This document shows positions 16,215-26,341 of a stretch of DNA of 64,000 nucleotides, in pieces. Numbering within the stretch: position 1 is the stretch's first letter; every line of letters starts with the position of its first letter. Under the pieces are notes generated by a model, which saw nothing but the letters and a program-made list of their open reading frames with translations, was not told the DNA's origin and ran no database searches. Origin of the DNA: Bacillaceae bacterium JMAK1. Its GTDB lineage: Bacteria; Bacillota; Bacilli; Bacillales; Marinococcaceae. The stretch spans positions 124,001 to 188,000 of the forward strand of contig JIBW01000002.1 of NCBI GenBank assembly GCA_012970285.1. Reading direction: 5' to 3'. The position numbers and the translations under genes were made by a program.

Positions 16215-17219
16215 CTACTCTTCGTTCAACACGGTATCAATGGCTTGATAAATGCGTGTTGCATTCGGAATGTAATGTTCTTCAATTGAAAAGAAAGGAA
16301 CGTGAACATCGTAACCGGTAACCCGAACAATCGGATTGCGAAGAGAAAAGAGTGCTTTGTCGTTAATAAAAGCAATGAGTTCAGCACCAAACCCACTCGT
16401 TTTATGTCCTTCATGGACGATCACGACCCTTCCGGTTTTCTCCACCGATTCAAGAATCGTTTGCTCATCAAGAGGGTACAACGTACGTAAATCTACGACT
16501 TCCACGTTGACATTGTCGTTCTCTTTTGCCTGTTTAGCTGCAGCGAGTGCAGGGCTTATCATATTGCCATAAGCAAGGATCGTAACATCTTCTCCTGTCG
16601 TCAGTGTAGATGCCTCACCGATCTTCACGGTATACTTCTCACTTGGTACGGACGTTCGCGTAGAGCGGTACGTGCGCATCGGTTCCATAAATAGAACTGG
16701 ATCGGGATCTTCAATTGCAGAGATTAATAGCCCTTTTGCATCGTAAGCATTGGAAGGGATGACTACCTTTAACCCTGGCAAGTGTGTAAACATGGCTTCC
16801 ATACTATCTGAGTGCAACTCAGGAGCATGAATACCTGCGCCGTAAGGGGCACGAATAACCATCGGTACGGTAAAAGCACCAAGCGTACGAGTTCGAATTC
16901 GAATAGCATGAGAAACAATTTGTTCGAATGCAGGGTAAATAAATCCTTGGAATTGCATCTCTGCAATTGGTTTAAAGCCGTTTAGAGCAAGGCCGATGCT
17001 CGTTCCAATAATGCCTGATTCAGCTAGAGGTGTATCAATGACGCGATTCTCACCGAACTGTTCAAGCAGACCGTCTGTTGCACGAAATACACCACCGTTT
17101 ACGCCAATATCCTCTCCGAGAATCATCGTCGTTGGGTCTTCTTCTAACATGATCTTTAATCCATCAGTAATGGCTTGCACCATCGTTAATTCTTTCGTTT
17201 GTTGTAAAGAACTCGTCAT
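16215..17219 (-). CDS. 2-oxo acid dehydrogenase E1 beta
   Basis: Beta subunit of the thiamine diphosphate-dependent E1. Typical segments are TMVQAITDGLKIMLEEDPTTMILGEDIG, TPLAESGIIGTSIGLALNG, PYGAGIHAPELHSDS and VVDLRTLYPLDEQTI. 334 residues, as in PdhB/BkdAB. It overlaps the E1alpha gene by four bases (ATGA) and ends 11 bases before E2. Sequence alone does not separate pyruvate from branched-chain or aryl-pyruvate use. Confidence 0.88.
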   Translation of the reverse strand: MTSSLQQTKELTMVQAITDGLKIMLEEDPTTMILGEDIGVNGGVFRATDGLLEQFGENRVIDTPLAESGIIGTSIGLALNGFKPIAEMQFQGFIYPAFEQIVSHAIRIRTRTLGAFTVPMVIRAPYGAGIHAPELHSDSMEAMFTHLPGLKVVIPSNAYDAKGLLISAIEDPDPVLFMEPMRTYRSTRTSVPSEKYTVKIGEASTLTTGEDVTILAYGNMISPALAAAKQAKENDNVNVEVVDLRTLYPLDEQTILESVEKTGRVVIVHEGHKTSGFGAELIAFINDKALFSLRNPIVRVTGYDVHVPFFSIEEHYIPNATRIYQAIDTVLNEE

Positions 17220-18310
17220 GAAGTGACCTCCTTTTGAAACTGTTGATGTTGTTCTCGTAATGAAGGCGTTTGATCTTGGAAAACATGATCAAACATGTCA
17301 TTTGGATTCGGCTGTTCTGCACGCTCAAAGCGTTCAACAGCTTCGTCAATTTCCATAGCAATCTCATGTGTTATTTCTTCAATCTGTTGTTCATCAAAGG
17401 CGCCTTCATGACTTAGGAACCGCTCAACTCGAAGAAGGCAATCTTCGTTGCGACGTTCTTCATTAATGCTCTGATCGCGATACTTTGTCGGGTCATCAGC
17501 CGTCGTATGTGCTCCGTAACGCCACGTAACAGCTTCAATTAGCGTTGGACCATCGCCACGACGTGCTTTTTCAACAGCGTATTCCATTACTTTGTATACG
17601 GCTAGTACATCATTACCATCGACACGAATGCCTTCAATATCATAAGCGAATGCTTTTTGAGCAATCGTTCTCGATTTCATTTGTTTATGAATCGGAACGC
17701 TAATCGCAAAGTGATTGTTTTGGCAGAAGAAAATCGTCGGTGTATTGAAAGCGCTTCCAAAATTTAATCCTTCATGAAAGTCACCTTCTGAAGTAGCACC
17801 ATCTCCAAAATAGGCAATTGCGACTCTGTCATTCCCTTTTAAACGTTCAGCCCATGAAGCACCAACGGCATGTAACAATTGAGTGGCAATCGGAACGGAA
17901 GGAGGTAAAATGTTTAACCCAGCAGGGGGAACGCAACCATCAATTCTTCCCTTCCAATAACGGAATATGGTCTCCATTGAATGACCATAGGTCATCGTTG
18001 CTGCGTGATCACGGTACGTTGGGAACATCCAATCTCCTTTTTGGAGAGCGAATGCACTCCCAATTTGAGCAGCCTCTTGGCCTTCAAAAGGAGCATATGT
18101 GCCGATACGACCTTGACGTTGTAAATTGATCGCTTTTCTGTCAAACATGCGAGCCCGGAGCATTTGCTTGTAAAACGAAAGAAGCAATGTTACATCGTAC
18201 TCATCATCAGTAAATGCTTTGCTGCCATCTGGTTGAATCATTCTAAGAAGTGGATAGTCATGGTCCATTCGTTCTAATTGATCGAGATAAGAAGAAAGGG
18301 ATGTTGTCAA
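17216..18310 (-). CDS. 2-oxo acid dehydrogenase E1 alpha
   Basis: Alpha subunit that decarboxylates the 2-oxo acid on thiamine diphosphate. The cofactor motif begins GDGATSEGDFHEGLNF and ends in QNN, and the phosphorylation-loop-like RYGAHTTADDPTKYRD is present. The N-terminus RQGRIGTYAPFEGQEAAQIGSAFAL resembles Bacillus PdhA more than BkdAA, so it may be a second PDH-like enzyme. 364 residues. First gene of the unit, with TAAGGAGGCG before the start; a promoter-like pair lies 40 bases upstream. Confidence 0.87.
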   Translation of the reverse strand: MTTSLSSYLDQLERMDHDYPLLRMIQPDGSKAFTDDEYDVTLLLSFYKQMLRARMFDRKAINLQRQGRIGTYAPFEGQEAAQIGSAFALQKGDWMFPTYRDHAATMTYGHSMETIFRYWKGRIDGCVPPAGLNILPPSVPIATQLLHAVGASWAERLKGNDRVAIAYFGDGATSEGDFHEGLNFGSAFNTPTIFFCQNNHFAISVPIHKQMKSRTIAQKAFAYDIEGIRVDGNDVLAVYKVMEYAVEKARRGDGPTLIEAVTWRYGAHTTADDPTKYRDQSINEERRNEDCLLRVERFLSHEGAFDEQQIEEITHEIAMEIDEAVERFERAEQPNPNDMFDHVFQDQTPSLREQHQQFQKEVTS

Positions 18311-18323
18311 AACGACGCCTCCT

Positions 18324-18375
18324 TAGTCCAGAAAAAAGTATCACAATATTATATCGGACTATGTTAATACTGTAA
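18324..18375 (-). promoter_or_regulatory. Promoter and dyad before E1 alpha
   Basis: Minus strand: -35 TTACAG (18370-18375), 16-base spacer, -10 TATAAT (18348-18353). An inverted repeat TAGTCC (18324-18329) and GGACTA (18356-18361) encloses the -10 and the start site and could be an operator. No sigma-54 type GG...GC promoter, as used by bkd of B. subtilis, is visible. Confidence 0.5.
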
Positions 18376-18599
18376 TAATAACGAAAAGAGAATCAGAATG
18401 TCAATAATCTTTAGAAAATTCAACTTCATTTATAATGAAATAATACACTAGGGGTTTGGGGGATTGAAGCTTTAAAGCAATGAAGGGTAATGAGCGCTAA
18501 CGTATCGTTTCGGGATCATTGTTTTAAAAACGATAATATATAACAAAAATATAAACTCCGTAAATAAAACGAATGATAAAAGGTAGGTGAAATCGTTTC
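18376..18599. other. AT-rich intergenic stretch
   Basis: About 220 bases between the E1alpha promoter and the 3' end of the small minus-strand gene. It contains one inverted repeat, TATCGTTT ... AAACGATA, at about 18503-18537, which may end the small gene's transcript. No coding sequence recognised. Confidence 0.4.
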
Positions 18600-18857
18600 T
18601 TATGTAAAAGCAACATCAGTGATTTGTTCAAATGGAATAAAAAAGTACGTTGGATCTTGATTAAAGATGACGCGATTGCTCTCGTGATCTACTTCTACAC
18701 ATTGACCGTGTAAATGTGCGGCAATTTCTTCTTTAAGAATAGAGATAGTTAGCGGGATACTTCCATAAAGGGCAGTTTCGAGCTGCTCAATGACTGACTT
18801 ATGTTCATTATTCAATGAAAGCTCTTTTTCTAAATAAGAATAAGGGTGTAAATACAT
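18600..18857 (-). CDS. Small YolD-like protein, unknown function
   Basis: 85 residues starting at ATG 18857 with AGGAGAGG eight bases upstream. The C-terminal half reads as alternating hydrophobic strands and ends in IPFEQITDV, which resembles the end of YolD-like proteins (small partners of Y-family polymerases and other DNA-linked proteins). The similarity is short, so the assignment is weak. It stands alone and is divergent from ilvE. Confidence 0.6.
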   Translation of the reverse strand: MYLHPYSYLEKELSLNNEHKSVIEQLETALYGSIPLTISILKEEIAAHLHGQCVEVDHESNRVIFNQDPTYFFIPFEQITDVAFT

Positions 18858-18954
18858 CGTCGATCCTCTCCTAACAAATAGTTAATGCAATTATATACGA
18901 ACATGTGTTCTTTGGCAATCGTTTTATATTGTCAGAAAAGTTATCAAAAAACGG

Positions 18955-18983
18955 TTGACCGTCATATCACTTAGCGGTATGAT
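18955..18983 (+). promoter_or_regulatory. Promoter of ilvE
   Basis: TTGACC at 18955-18960, spacer of 17, TATGAT at 18978-18983: a near-consensus vegetative promoter, 80 bases before the ilvE start. Confidence 0.75.
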
Positions 18984-19063
18984 AGACATCAACATCGATG
19001 TACTCGTGAGAGGAACAAATGGTTTTGTACGGTGTACATCTACTGAAGTTTTGAGGTGATCGC

Positions 19064-19966
19064 ATGGAAGAAGAACAACAGTGGATATTTATGAACGGCG
19101 AGTTCGTACGTAAACATGATGCGAAAGTTAGCGTTTATGATCACGGATTCTTGTACGGTGATGGCGTATTTGAAGGTATTCGTACGTATGATAACAACGT
19201 CTATAAATTGAAAGAACATCTCATTCGTCTTTTTGAATCAGCAAGATCAATCATGATGGAAATTCCATATTCATTAGATGAAATGACAGAAATCGTAGTG
19301 AATACCGTTCAAAAGAATGAGTTAGAGAATGCGTACATTCGAGTCGTCGTCTCTCGTGGCGTCGGTAACTTAGGATTAGATCCTAGATCATGTGGAACAC
19401 CTCAAGTTATTGTGATCGCAGAAGAACTAGCGCTATTCCCAAAAGAACTGTATAAAACAGGCATTGAAATTGTAAGTGTTGCGACGAGAAGGAACCGTCC
19501 TGACGTGCTGAGTCCAAAGGTCAAATCACTTAATTATTTGAATAATATATTGGTGAAGATTGAGGCTAATCTTGCTGGTGTTCCTGAGGCATTAATGTTA
19601 AATGATGAAGGATACGTAGCAGAAGGCTCTGGTGACAACATTTTTATTGTAAAGAATGGTGTGCTCTTCACGCCGCCAGGATACGTTGGTGCACTTGAAG
19701 GGATTACGAGGCAAGCCATTATTGATATTGCAGATGATTTGATGTATACGGTAAAAGAACAACCGTTTACGAGGCATGATGTCTATACAGCAGATGAAGT
19801 GTTCTTAACCGGAACAGCTGCTGAAGTCATTGCAGTCGTTAAAGTTGATGGTCGTGTGATCTCGGATGGTAAACCAGGTCAAGAAACGATTCGGCTAACT
19901 GAGGCGTTTCGTGAGAAAATTTTGCAAGACGGAACTCCGGTTTACGCAAAAGAAATGAAGGCATAA
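19064..19966 (+). CDS. ilvE: Branched-chain amino acid aminotransferase
   Basis: Class IV PLP aminotransferase for the last step of valine, isoleucine and leucine synthesis. 300 residues with GDGVFEGIRTYDNNVYKLKEHLIRL, the PLP lysine region SPKVKSLNYLNNIL, and the class signature EGSGDNIFIVKNG. TGAGGTGATCGC precedes the ATG. Located just upstream of the T-box-controlled ilv-leu operon but with its own promoter. D-amino acid aminotransferases share the fold; the sequence and position favour IlvE. Confidence 0.9.
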   Translation: MEEEQQWIFMNGEFVRKHDAKVSVYDHGFLYGDGVFEGIRTYDNNVYKLKEHLIRLFESARSIMMEIPYSLDEMTEIVVNTVQKNELENAYIRVVVSRGVGNLGLDPRSCGTPQVIVIAEELALFPKELYKTGIEIVSVATRRNRPDVLSPKVKSLNYLNNILVKIEANLAGVPEALMLNDEGYVAEGSGDNIFIVKNGVLFTPPGYVGALEGITRQAIIDIADDLMYTVKEQPFTRHDVYTADEVFLTGTAAEVIAVVKVDGRVISDGKPGQETIRLTEAFREKILQDGTPVYAKEMKA

Positions 19967-20069
19967 CAAAAAAATTTAGAATAACTATGTTTTTATATTC
20001 ATACTTGTGGTAACATATCTATCAATCAATCAAACATTCGAAATTCGTATAATTGAATGACACAAAACG

Positions 20070-20345
20070 TTGAAGAGGATAAGTAGTCGAGAGACATTTA
20101 CTCCACAGAGAGCCGAGGGATGCTGAGACCCCGGCAGTAAAGCTTAAGATGAACTCCCCTCTGAGTGCAGCGATGAACATAAGTAGTGGCTGCCGGTCAG
20201 AACAACTTTCTGATCGTTACGAAAAAGACGCTAATCGGTTGCGTCATGAGCCAGCACATTGGTGCTGGGAATTAGGGTGGTACCGCGAAACCTTTTCGCC
20301 CCTTTTGTCGAACAGACGTGAGGGATGGAAAGGTTTTTTTATTTT
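20070..20345 (+). ncRNA. T-box leader of the ilv-leu operon (leucine specifier)
   Basis: The conserved T-box AGGGTGGTACCGCG lies at 20274-20287, followed by a terminator (CCTTTTCGCCCC ... GGAAAGGTTTTTTT, about 20291-20341). Its TGGT pairs with the 3' end of an uncharged tRNA whose discriminator base is A. In Stem I, GAACTC at 20151-20156 places CTC, a leucine codon, in the specifier position, as in the B. subtilis ilv-leu leader. Low charging of tRNA-Leu would favour the antiterminator and operon expression. Confidence 0.92.
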
Positions 20346-20402
20346 ATTCTTTCGTAAATGTTGAGTGGACAGATTACGATACGCGATGAAGGAGGAAAAG
20401 AG

Positions 20403-22133
20403 ATGAGTATGGATCTCGAGGTAGAAGCGAATATGCAAGCTGCCGAACAAACAGATAAGCAAATGAGTGGCAGTCAGATGATTCTGCAATCTCTCGTTGA
20501 AGAGGGAGTCGATATCATATTCGGCTATCCTGGCGGTGCAATTTTGCCAACCTATGATGAGATTTACAAAAAGGGGATACGTCACATTCTGGCTCGTCAT
20601 GAACAAGGTGCCGTTCATGCAGCAGAAGGGTATGCAAGGGTTTCAGGGAAAGCTGGTGTGTGCATTGTGACATCTGGTCCTGGTGCTACGAATGTCGTAA
20701 CAGGTATTGCCGACGCAATGATTGATTCCTTACCGCTCATCGTCATTTCAGGTCAAGTTGCTACGAACGTGATTGGTACGGATGCTTTTCAAGAAGCCGA
20801 CATGGTTGGGATTACAATGCCAATTACTAAACACAATTTCCAAATTCGTGACGTTCAAGATATTCCAACCGTAATGAAGCAAGCATTTCATATTGCGACA
20901 ACCGGTCGACCAGGTCCAGTGCTCATCGATCTTCCAAAAGACGTATCTACAAATGTCGGAACATTTAATTATCCGAAGCATATTGATTTGCCGGGATATC
21001 AACCGACTGTACAGCCTAATCGATTGCAAATTAAGAAATTAAATGCGGCGATTAAAGAAGCAAAGCGTCCAGTCATTCTCGCTGGAGCAGGGGTCTTACT
21101 TTCAGGTGGTTCATCGGAATTGATGACTTTCGCAAAAACACGGAACATTCCAGTTGTTACAACGCTTTTAGGTCTTGGGAGTTTTCCAGAGACGGAGAAA
21201 CTGTCACTTGGAATGGCAGGCATGCACGGTCTGTATACAGCGAATATGGCGCTTCACGAAAGTGATTTGTTAATTAACATTGGAGCACGATTTGATGATC
21301 GCCTTACTGGTAATCTCGATTATTTTGCACCGAACGCCATTGTTGCACATGTTGATGTGGACCCTGCAGAAATAGGCAAAAACATCGACACAGACATTCC
21401 AATTGTAAGTGATGCCAAACGTGCGCTTGAGATTCTAAATGCTAGTGAAGAAGAGAACGATGGATTTAAAGCGTGGCATGAACACCTTAACGCGTATCAA
21501 GAAGAAAACCCTCTTTGGTACGAAGAAGACGGTGAAACATTAAAACCACAAAAACTACTTGAGATGATCTATGAAGAAACAAAGGGTGAAGCGATCGTTA
21601 CGACGGATGTGGGCCAACATCAAATGTGGGCAGCGCAATATTATCAGTTTGATGAGCCAGATCATTGGGTAACTTCAGGGGGCCTTGGAACGATGGGATT
21701 TGGCTTTCCAGCAGCAATTGGTGCGCAATTCGCAAAGCCTGATAAGACGGTTGTTGCAGTCATCGGTGATGCTGGATTTCAAATGACGTTGCAAGAGCTA
21801 TCCATTCTTCAAGAGCTACATTTACCAGTGAAGATCGTCATTGTTAACAACGCTTCACTCGGTATGGTAAGGCAGTGGCAACAATTGTTCTATGAAGAGC
21901 GTTATTCTCATTCATTGTTTCCGATTCAGCCTGATTTCGTTAAATTGGCTGAAGCCTATAACATACCAGGCTTTAAAGTGGAAAACCCAGATGAAGCGCG
22001 TGATGTATTAAAGAAAGGGCTAGAGATGGATGGACCAGTACTCTTTGATTTCCGCGTCACATCTCTTGAAAATGTCTATCCGATGATTGCGCCTGGAAAA
22101 GGTCATCAAGAAATGGAGGGGGTTAAACCATGA
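20403..22133 (+). CDS. ilvB: Acetolactate synthase large subunit
   Basis: Thiamine diphosphate- and FAD-dependent enzyme joining two pyruvates, or pyruvate and 2-oxobutyrate. [14 protein letters not shown] and [14 protein letters not shown] (catalytic Glu) lie in the N-terminal domain. The C-terminal cofactor motif is [33 protein letters not shown] 20403 is preceded by AAGGAGG; the frame opens further up at 20358 without a site. 576 residues. First gene of the T-box-controlled operon; its stop overlaps ilvN in ATGA. Confidence 0.96.
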   Translation: MSMDLEVEANMQAAEQTDKQMSGSQMILQSLVEEGVDIIFGYPGGAILPTYDEIYKKGIRHILARHEQGAVHAAEGYARVSGKAGVCIVTSGPGATNVVTGIADAMIDSLPLIVISGQVATNVIGTDAFQEADMVGITMPITKHNFQIRDVQDIPTVMKQAFHIATTGRPGPVLIDLPKDVSTNVGTFNYPKHIDLPGYQPTVQPNRLQIKKLNAAIKEAKRPVILAGAGVLLSGGSSELMTFAKTRNIPVVTTLLGLGSFPETEKLSLGMAGMHGLYTANMALHESDLLINIGARFDDRLTGNLDYFAPNAIVAHVDVDPAEIGKNIDTDIPIVSDAKRALEILNASEEENDGFKAWHEHLNAYQEENPLWYEEDGETLKPQKLLEMIYEETKGEAIVTTDVGQHQMWAAQYYQFDEPDHWVTSGGLGTMGFGFPAAIGAQFAKPDKTVVAVIGDAGFQMTLQELSILQELHLPVKIVIVNNASLGMVRQWQQLFYEERYSHSLFPIQPDFVKLAEAYNIPGFKVENPDEARDVLKKGLEMDGPVLFDFRVTSLENVYPMIAPGKGHQEMEGVKP

Positions 22134-22648
22134 TCCGCACCATCACTGCAACGGTCAATAACTCTTCAGGTGTATTGAATCGCATTACAGGCTTATTTGC
22201 TAGACGTCAATTTAACATTGAAAGTATTACGGTCGGTGTAACCGAGAACCCTGAAATTTCAAGGATGACGTTTGTTGTGAATGTTGATAACGACCGAGCA
22301 CTTGATCAAGTAATTAAACAGTTAAACAAACAAGTTGATGTCTTAAAAGTAAGAGACATTTCAGGGGACACAATTGTTGCTCGCGAGCTTGCATTAATAA
22401 AGGTCGTTAGTACGCCGCAGAATCGCAGTGAAATTGAAACGCTCGCGAGACCGTTTCGAGCATCGATTGTTGATGTAGGAAGAGACTCTGTGACACTCCA
22501 AGTGACAGGTGACCATCAAAAAGTCGAAGCGCTCATTGATTTGTTAAAACCTTACGGTATTAAAGAATTAGCAAGAACAGGCGCAACAGCTCTTAAGAGA
22601 AGTTCGAAGTCGCAATCTCAAGAATTAAAGTATTCCTTTATTCAATAA
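22130..22648 (+). CDS. ilvN: Acetolactate synthase small regulatory subunit
   Basis: ACT-domain subunit that gives valine feedback inhibition and raises activity of IlvB. 172 residues: the N-terminal ACT domain has [27 protein letters not shown], followed by the C-terminal ALS_ss domain ([22 protein letters not shown]). Length equals the B. subtilis protein (also called IlvH). Four-base overlap with ilvB. Confidence 0.95.
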   Translation: MIRTITATVNNSSGVLNRITGLFARRQFNIESITVGVTENPEISRMTFVVNVDNDRALDQVIKQLNKQVDVLKVRDISGDTIVARELALIKVVSTPQNRSEIETLARPFRASIVDVGRDSVTLQVTGDHQKVEALIDLLKPYGIKELARTGATALKRSSKSQSQELKYSFIQ

Positions 22649-22679
22649 AAAAATTAACTACAAAATAGGAGAGATAAAA

Positions 22680-23702
22680 ATGGCTACAGTATATTACAAC
22701 ACCGACATCAATGAATCAGCACTAGAAGGTAAAACAGTTGCAGTAATTGGTTATGGATCACAAGGACACGCACACGCATTAAATATGAAGGAAAGCGGAG
22801 TAGATGTCATTATCGGACTTCGTCGCGGACGTTCTTGGGAGAAGGCAGAGGAAGATGGTTTCCACGTATATGAAGTAAGTGAAGCAGCTGAAAAAGCGGA
22901 CATCATGATGCTTGCACTTCCAGATGAAGCTCAACCATCAATCTATGAAAATCAAATTAAACCAGCGCTTACGAGCGGAAAGTCACTCGTGTTCGCACAC
23001 GGCTTCAACATTCACTTTAGTCAAATTCAACCGCCTGAAGACATCAATGTTTTTATGGTAGCACCTAAAGGACCTGGTCACATCGTTCGTCGTACGTACG
23101 AATCTGGTGCAGGAGTACCGGCGCTTTATGCAATCTACCAAGATCCACACGGTGAAGCTAAGGAACTCGCACTCGCGTACGCGAAGCAAATTGGTGCAGG
23201 TCGCGCAGGAATCATTGAAACAACATTCCAAGAAGAAACAGAGACGGATCTTTTCGGTGAGCAAGCGGTACTTTGCGGTGGAACATCGGCTCTCGTTAAA
23301 GCAGGTTTTGAAACGCTTGTAGAAGCAGGATATCAACCTGAAGTTGCCTACTTCGAGTGTCTTCATGAATTGAAGCTTATCGTAGACTTGATGTACGAAG
23401 GTGGACTTGAGTACATGCGTTATTCAATTTCTGATACAGCGCAGTGGGGTGACTTTGTTGCAGGACCACGTATCGTAACAGATGAAACGAAAGCTGCAAT
23501 GAAAGAAATTCTTACAGACATTCAAACAGGGAAGTTTGCACACGGTTGGATCGTTGAAAACCAAGCGAACCGTCCTCAATTCAATGCAATCAATAAGCGT
23601 GAGCATGAGCATCAACTGACTGAAGTTGGGCAAAAGCTTCGTGAAATGATGCCATTTGTTAAACACGACCAAAAAGGAGTGATTTCGCGTGCGGGAAATT
23701 GA
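22680..23702 (+). CDS. ilvC: Ketol-acid reductoisomerase
   Basis: NADPH-dependent isomeroreductase that converts acetolactate to dihydroxyisovalerate. Class I, 340 residues: [12 protein letters not shown] nucleotide motif, [11 protein letters not shown], and the metal-binding [22 protein letters not shown] precedes the ATG. The leuA start lies inside its last codons (14-base overlap). Confidence 0.96.
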   Translation: MATVYYNTDINESALEGKTVAVIGYGSQGHAHALNMKESGVDVIIGLRRGRSWEKAEEDGFHVYEVSEAAEKADIMMLALPDEAQPSIYENQIKPALTSGKSLVFAHGFNIHFSQIQPPEDINVFMVAPKGPGHIVRRTYESGAGVPALYAIYQDPHGEAKELALAYAKQIGAGRAGIIETTFQEETETDLFGEQAVLCGGTSALVKAGFETLVEAGYQPEVAYFECLHELKLIVDLMYEGGLEYMRYSISDTAQWGDFVAGPRIVTDETKAAMKEILTDIQTGKFAHGWIVENQANRPQFNAINKREHEHQLTEVGQKLREMMPFVKHDQKGVISRAGN

Positions 23703-25236
23703 TATTTTTGATACGACATTGCGAGATGGAGAACAACAACCAGGCTTGAATTTGAATCTTGATGAGAAACTAGAAATCGCCAAACAACTTGATCGCCTAG
23801 GCGTGAACATCATCGAAGCAGGTTTTCCTGCTTCGAATGAAGGTGACTTTCACTCGGTTCAAAAGATTGCAAGGGCGGTAAAAAACAGCACCGTAACTGG
23901 GCTCTCTCGTGTCGTGAAAAAAGATATCGACACTGCATACGAAGCACTAAAAGATACAGCAAATCCAAGGATTCATATTTTTATTGCGACATCAGATATT
24001 CACATTAAGCACAAATTATTAATGACGCAACAAGAAGTGCTTGAAGCTGCTGTAGAAGCTGTACGCTATGCGAAACAGAAGTTTCCGGTCGTACAGTTCT
24101 CAGCAGAAGATGCTTGTCGAACGAGTTGGGATTTTCTAACTAAGATTTCGTCTGAAGTCATTCGGGCAGGTGTTGATGTAATTAATTTGCCAGACACGGT
24201 TGGTTACACGACACCGAATGAGATCAAAGCGATGTTCCAACATATGAAGCAACATGTTCATGACGTAGAGAAAATTAAGCTATCAGCTCATAATCATGAT
24301 GATTTAGGAATGGCTGTTGCGAACTCTTTAGCCGCAATTGAAGGTGGCGCAGATCAAGTTGAGTGTACGATTAATGGAATTGGAGAACGAGCAGGGAATG
24401 CGTCTTTAGAAGAGATTGCTGTCGCATTGCAGATTCGAAAAGACTATTACGAGGCGAACTCGACTTTAAAGCTTAACGAGTTGAAGCGAACGAGTAACCT
24501 CGTTAGCAAATTGACTGGAACAATCGTTCCAGGTAACAAAGCCATCGTAGGTGCGAACGCATTTGCCCATGAGTCTGGCATTCATCAAGACGGCGTGCTG
24601 AAAGAAAGTACAACGTACGAAATTATTACTCCAGAGCTCGTTGGTGTTGAGAAGAATAGCTTGCCTCTAGGAAAGCTTTCTGGCAAACATGCATTCAAAA
24701 CAAAAATTACCGAACTCGGTTTTGAGTTAGAAGAAGACGATTTAAAACGAGTATTTAAAGCATTTAAAGATCTAGCACACAAAAAGAAAAGCGTTACGGA
24801 CGACGATATTTTTGCTTTATTAACAGCAGAGAAATCGGGTAGTCAAAGCGGTATGTATGAGCTGAAAAGTCTACAAGTGAATGTCGCTACTCAAGAGAAT
24901 GTTATCCAAACGGCGACCGTGATTGTTCGAACACCAGACGGTGAAGAAGTTCAAGAAGCGGCAACTGGTAAAGGAAGTGTAGAAGCAGTTTACAACACAC
25001 TTTCGAGATTAATCGGTGATCCGATTCAGCTTGAAGATTATCGAATCCAATCTGTAACAGGTGGAGAAGATGCGCTTGCTGAAGTTGTTGTACACCTCAC
25101 TTATAATGACGAATCATCGCTTGGACGCGGTACGGCACATGATGTGTTAGAAGCTTCTGCGTTTGCTTATTTAAATGCAGTAAACCGAATTATTAGCGGT
25201 AATCCAACAAAAGAACCGATTGAAGAGTTAGTGTAA
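23689..25236 (+). CDS. leuA: 2-isopropylmalate synthase
   Basis: First committed enzyme of leucine synthesis: acetyl-CoA plus 2-oxoisovalerate. The HMGL-like barrel shows [53 protein letters not shown] and GIHQDGVLK; the C-terminal leucine-sensing domain covers about residues 390-515. GTG start with AAAAAGGAGTG inside the end of ilvC, so translation is coupled. 515 residues, usual length. Confidence 0.96.
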   Translation: MREIDIFDTTLRDGEQQPGLNLNLDEKLEIAKQLDRLGVNIIEAGFPASNEGDFHSVQKIARAVKNSTVTGLSRVVKKDIDTAYEALKDTANPRIHIFIATSDIHIKHKLLMTQQEVLEAAVEAVRYAKQKFPVVQFSAEDACRTSWDFLTKISSEVIRAGVDVINLPDTVGYTTPNEIKAMFQHMKQHVHDVEKIKLSAHNHDDLGMAVANSLAAIEGGADQVECTINGIGERAGNASLEEIAVALQIRKDYYEANSTLKLNELKRTSNLVSKLTGTIVPGNKAIVGANAFAHESGIHQDGVLKESTTYEIITPELVGVEKNSLPLGKLSGKHAFKTKITELGFELEEDDLKRVFKAFKDLAHKKKSVTDDDIFALLTAEKSGSQSGMYELKSLQVNVATQENVIQTATVIVRTPDGEEVQEAATGKGSVEAVYNTLSRLIGDPIQLEDYRIQSVTGGEDALAEVVVHLTYNDESSLGRGTAHDVLEASAFAYLNAVNRIISGNPTKEPIEELV

Positions 25237-25256
25237 TCAAGAATTGAGGGGAAATG

Positions 25257-26327
25257 ATGGTAAAGAAGATTGCAGTTCTTCCAGGCGATGGCATCGGACC
25301 AGAAGTGACTGAAGCTGCGGTTCACGTTCTTAAAACCGTTGCAAAAAATACGAATCAACAGTTTGAATTCCAATACGGAAACATTGGAGGGGTCGCCATT
25401 GATGAAGAAGGAGACCCCTTCCCCTCATCAACTGAGGAACTATGTAAATCGAGTGATGCGGTATTGTTAGGAGCGGTTGGCGGTCCAAAATGGGATCAAA
25501 ATGAACCAGCTCTTCGACCTGAAAAAGGCTTGCTTGCCATGAGAAAGAACTTAGGTCTTTTTGCGAACTTACGTCCAGTCAAAGCGTATGGTCCGTTGCT
25601 TGATTCTTCTCCATTAAAACGAGAAGTTGTTGAAGATGTGGATGTGCTGATTATGCGTGAGCTAACAGGTGGCATTTACTTTGGAAAACACGAACGTGAA
25701 CAAGTGGACGGTGAATGGCAAGCATTAGATACGTTAACGTATTCTGAATCGGAAATTACTCGTATTGCAAAGAAAGCATTTGAAGCAGCGAAATTAAGAG
25801 GGCAACGTGTCGTTTCAGTCGATAAGGCAAATGTTTTGGAATCGAGTCGGCTTTGGCGAGAAGTTGTTGATCGTATGAAAGCAGATTACCCTGATGTAGC
25901 TGTTGAGCATATGCTCGTTGACAACGCCGCTATGCAACTTATCCATGGGCCAAGCCAGTTTGATGTTATTTTGACAGAGAACATGTTCGGTGACATTCTA
26001 AGTGATGAAGCTTCGATGTTGACTGGCTCACTGGGACTATTGCCATCTGCAAGTCTAGGTGACCAAGGCGTCGGTTTATTTGAACCGATTCACGGATCTG
26101 CTCCAGATATCACAGGTCAGAATATTGCAAACCCTTTAGCTGCCATTGCTTCTGTTGCGATGCTTTTGAAATATGGTTTTGAAATGGAAGATGAAGCAAA
26201 AGCGATTGATGATGCCATTTTGAAAGCATTAGAAGAAGGGTACCGCACGAAAGACATTGCAACTGAGCAAGATGATGTCTGTACAACGACACAAATGACA
26301 GAAGCGGTCATAAAAGCATTACGATAA
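25257..26327 (+). CDS. leuB: 3-isopropylmalate dehydrogenase
   Basis: NAD-dependent oxidative decarboxylase for 3-isopropylmalate. [10 protein letters not shown] at the N-terminus, [10 protein letters not shown] (substrate site) and [25 protein letters not shown] (metal and cofactor loop) are complete. ATG 25257 is preferred over 25254 because GAGGGG lies five bases upstream. About 356 residues. Confidence 0.96.
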   Translation: MVKKIAVLPGDGIGPEVTEAAVHVLKTVAKNTNQQFEFQYGNIGGVAIDEEGDPFPSSTEELCKSSDAVLLGAVGGPKWDQNEPALRPEKGLLAMRKNLGLFANLRPVKAYGPLLDSSPLKREVVEDVDVLIMRELTGGIYFGKHEREQVDGEWQALDTLTYSESEITRIAKKAFEAAKLRGQRVVSVDKANVLESSRLWREVVDRMKADYPDVAVEHMLVDNAAMQLIHGPSQFDVILTENMFGDILSDEASMLTGSLGLLPSASLGDQGVGLFEPIHGSAPDITGQNIANPLAAIASVAMLLKYGFEMEDEAKAIDDAILKALEEGYRTKDIATEQDDVCTTTQMTEAVIKALR

Positions 26328-26341
26328 GGAGGAGTCGTGTG

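Noticed and set aside
20149-20364. 71-residue plus-strand ORF upstream of ilvB
   Set aside because: It lies wholly inside the T-box leader, including the specifier, T-box and terminator; the frame is accidental.
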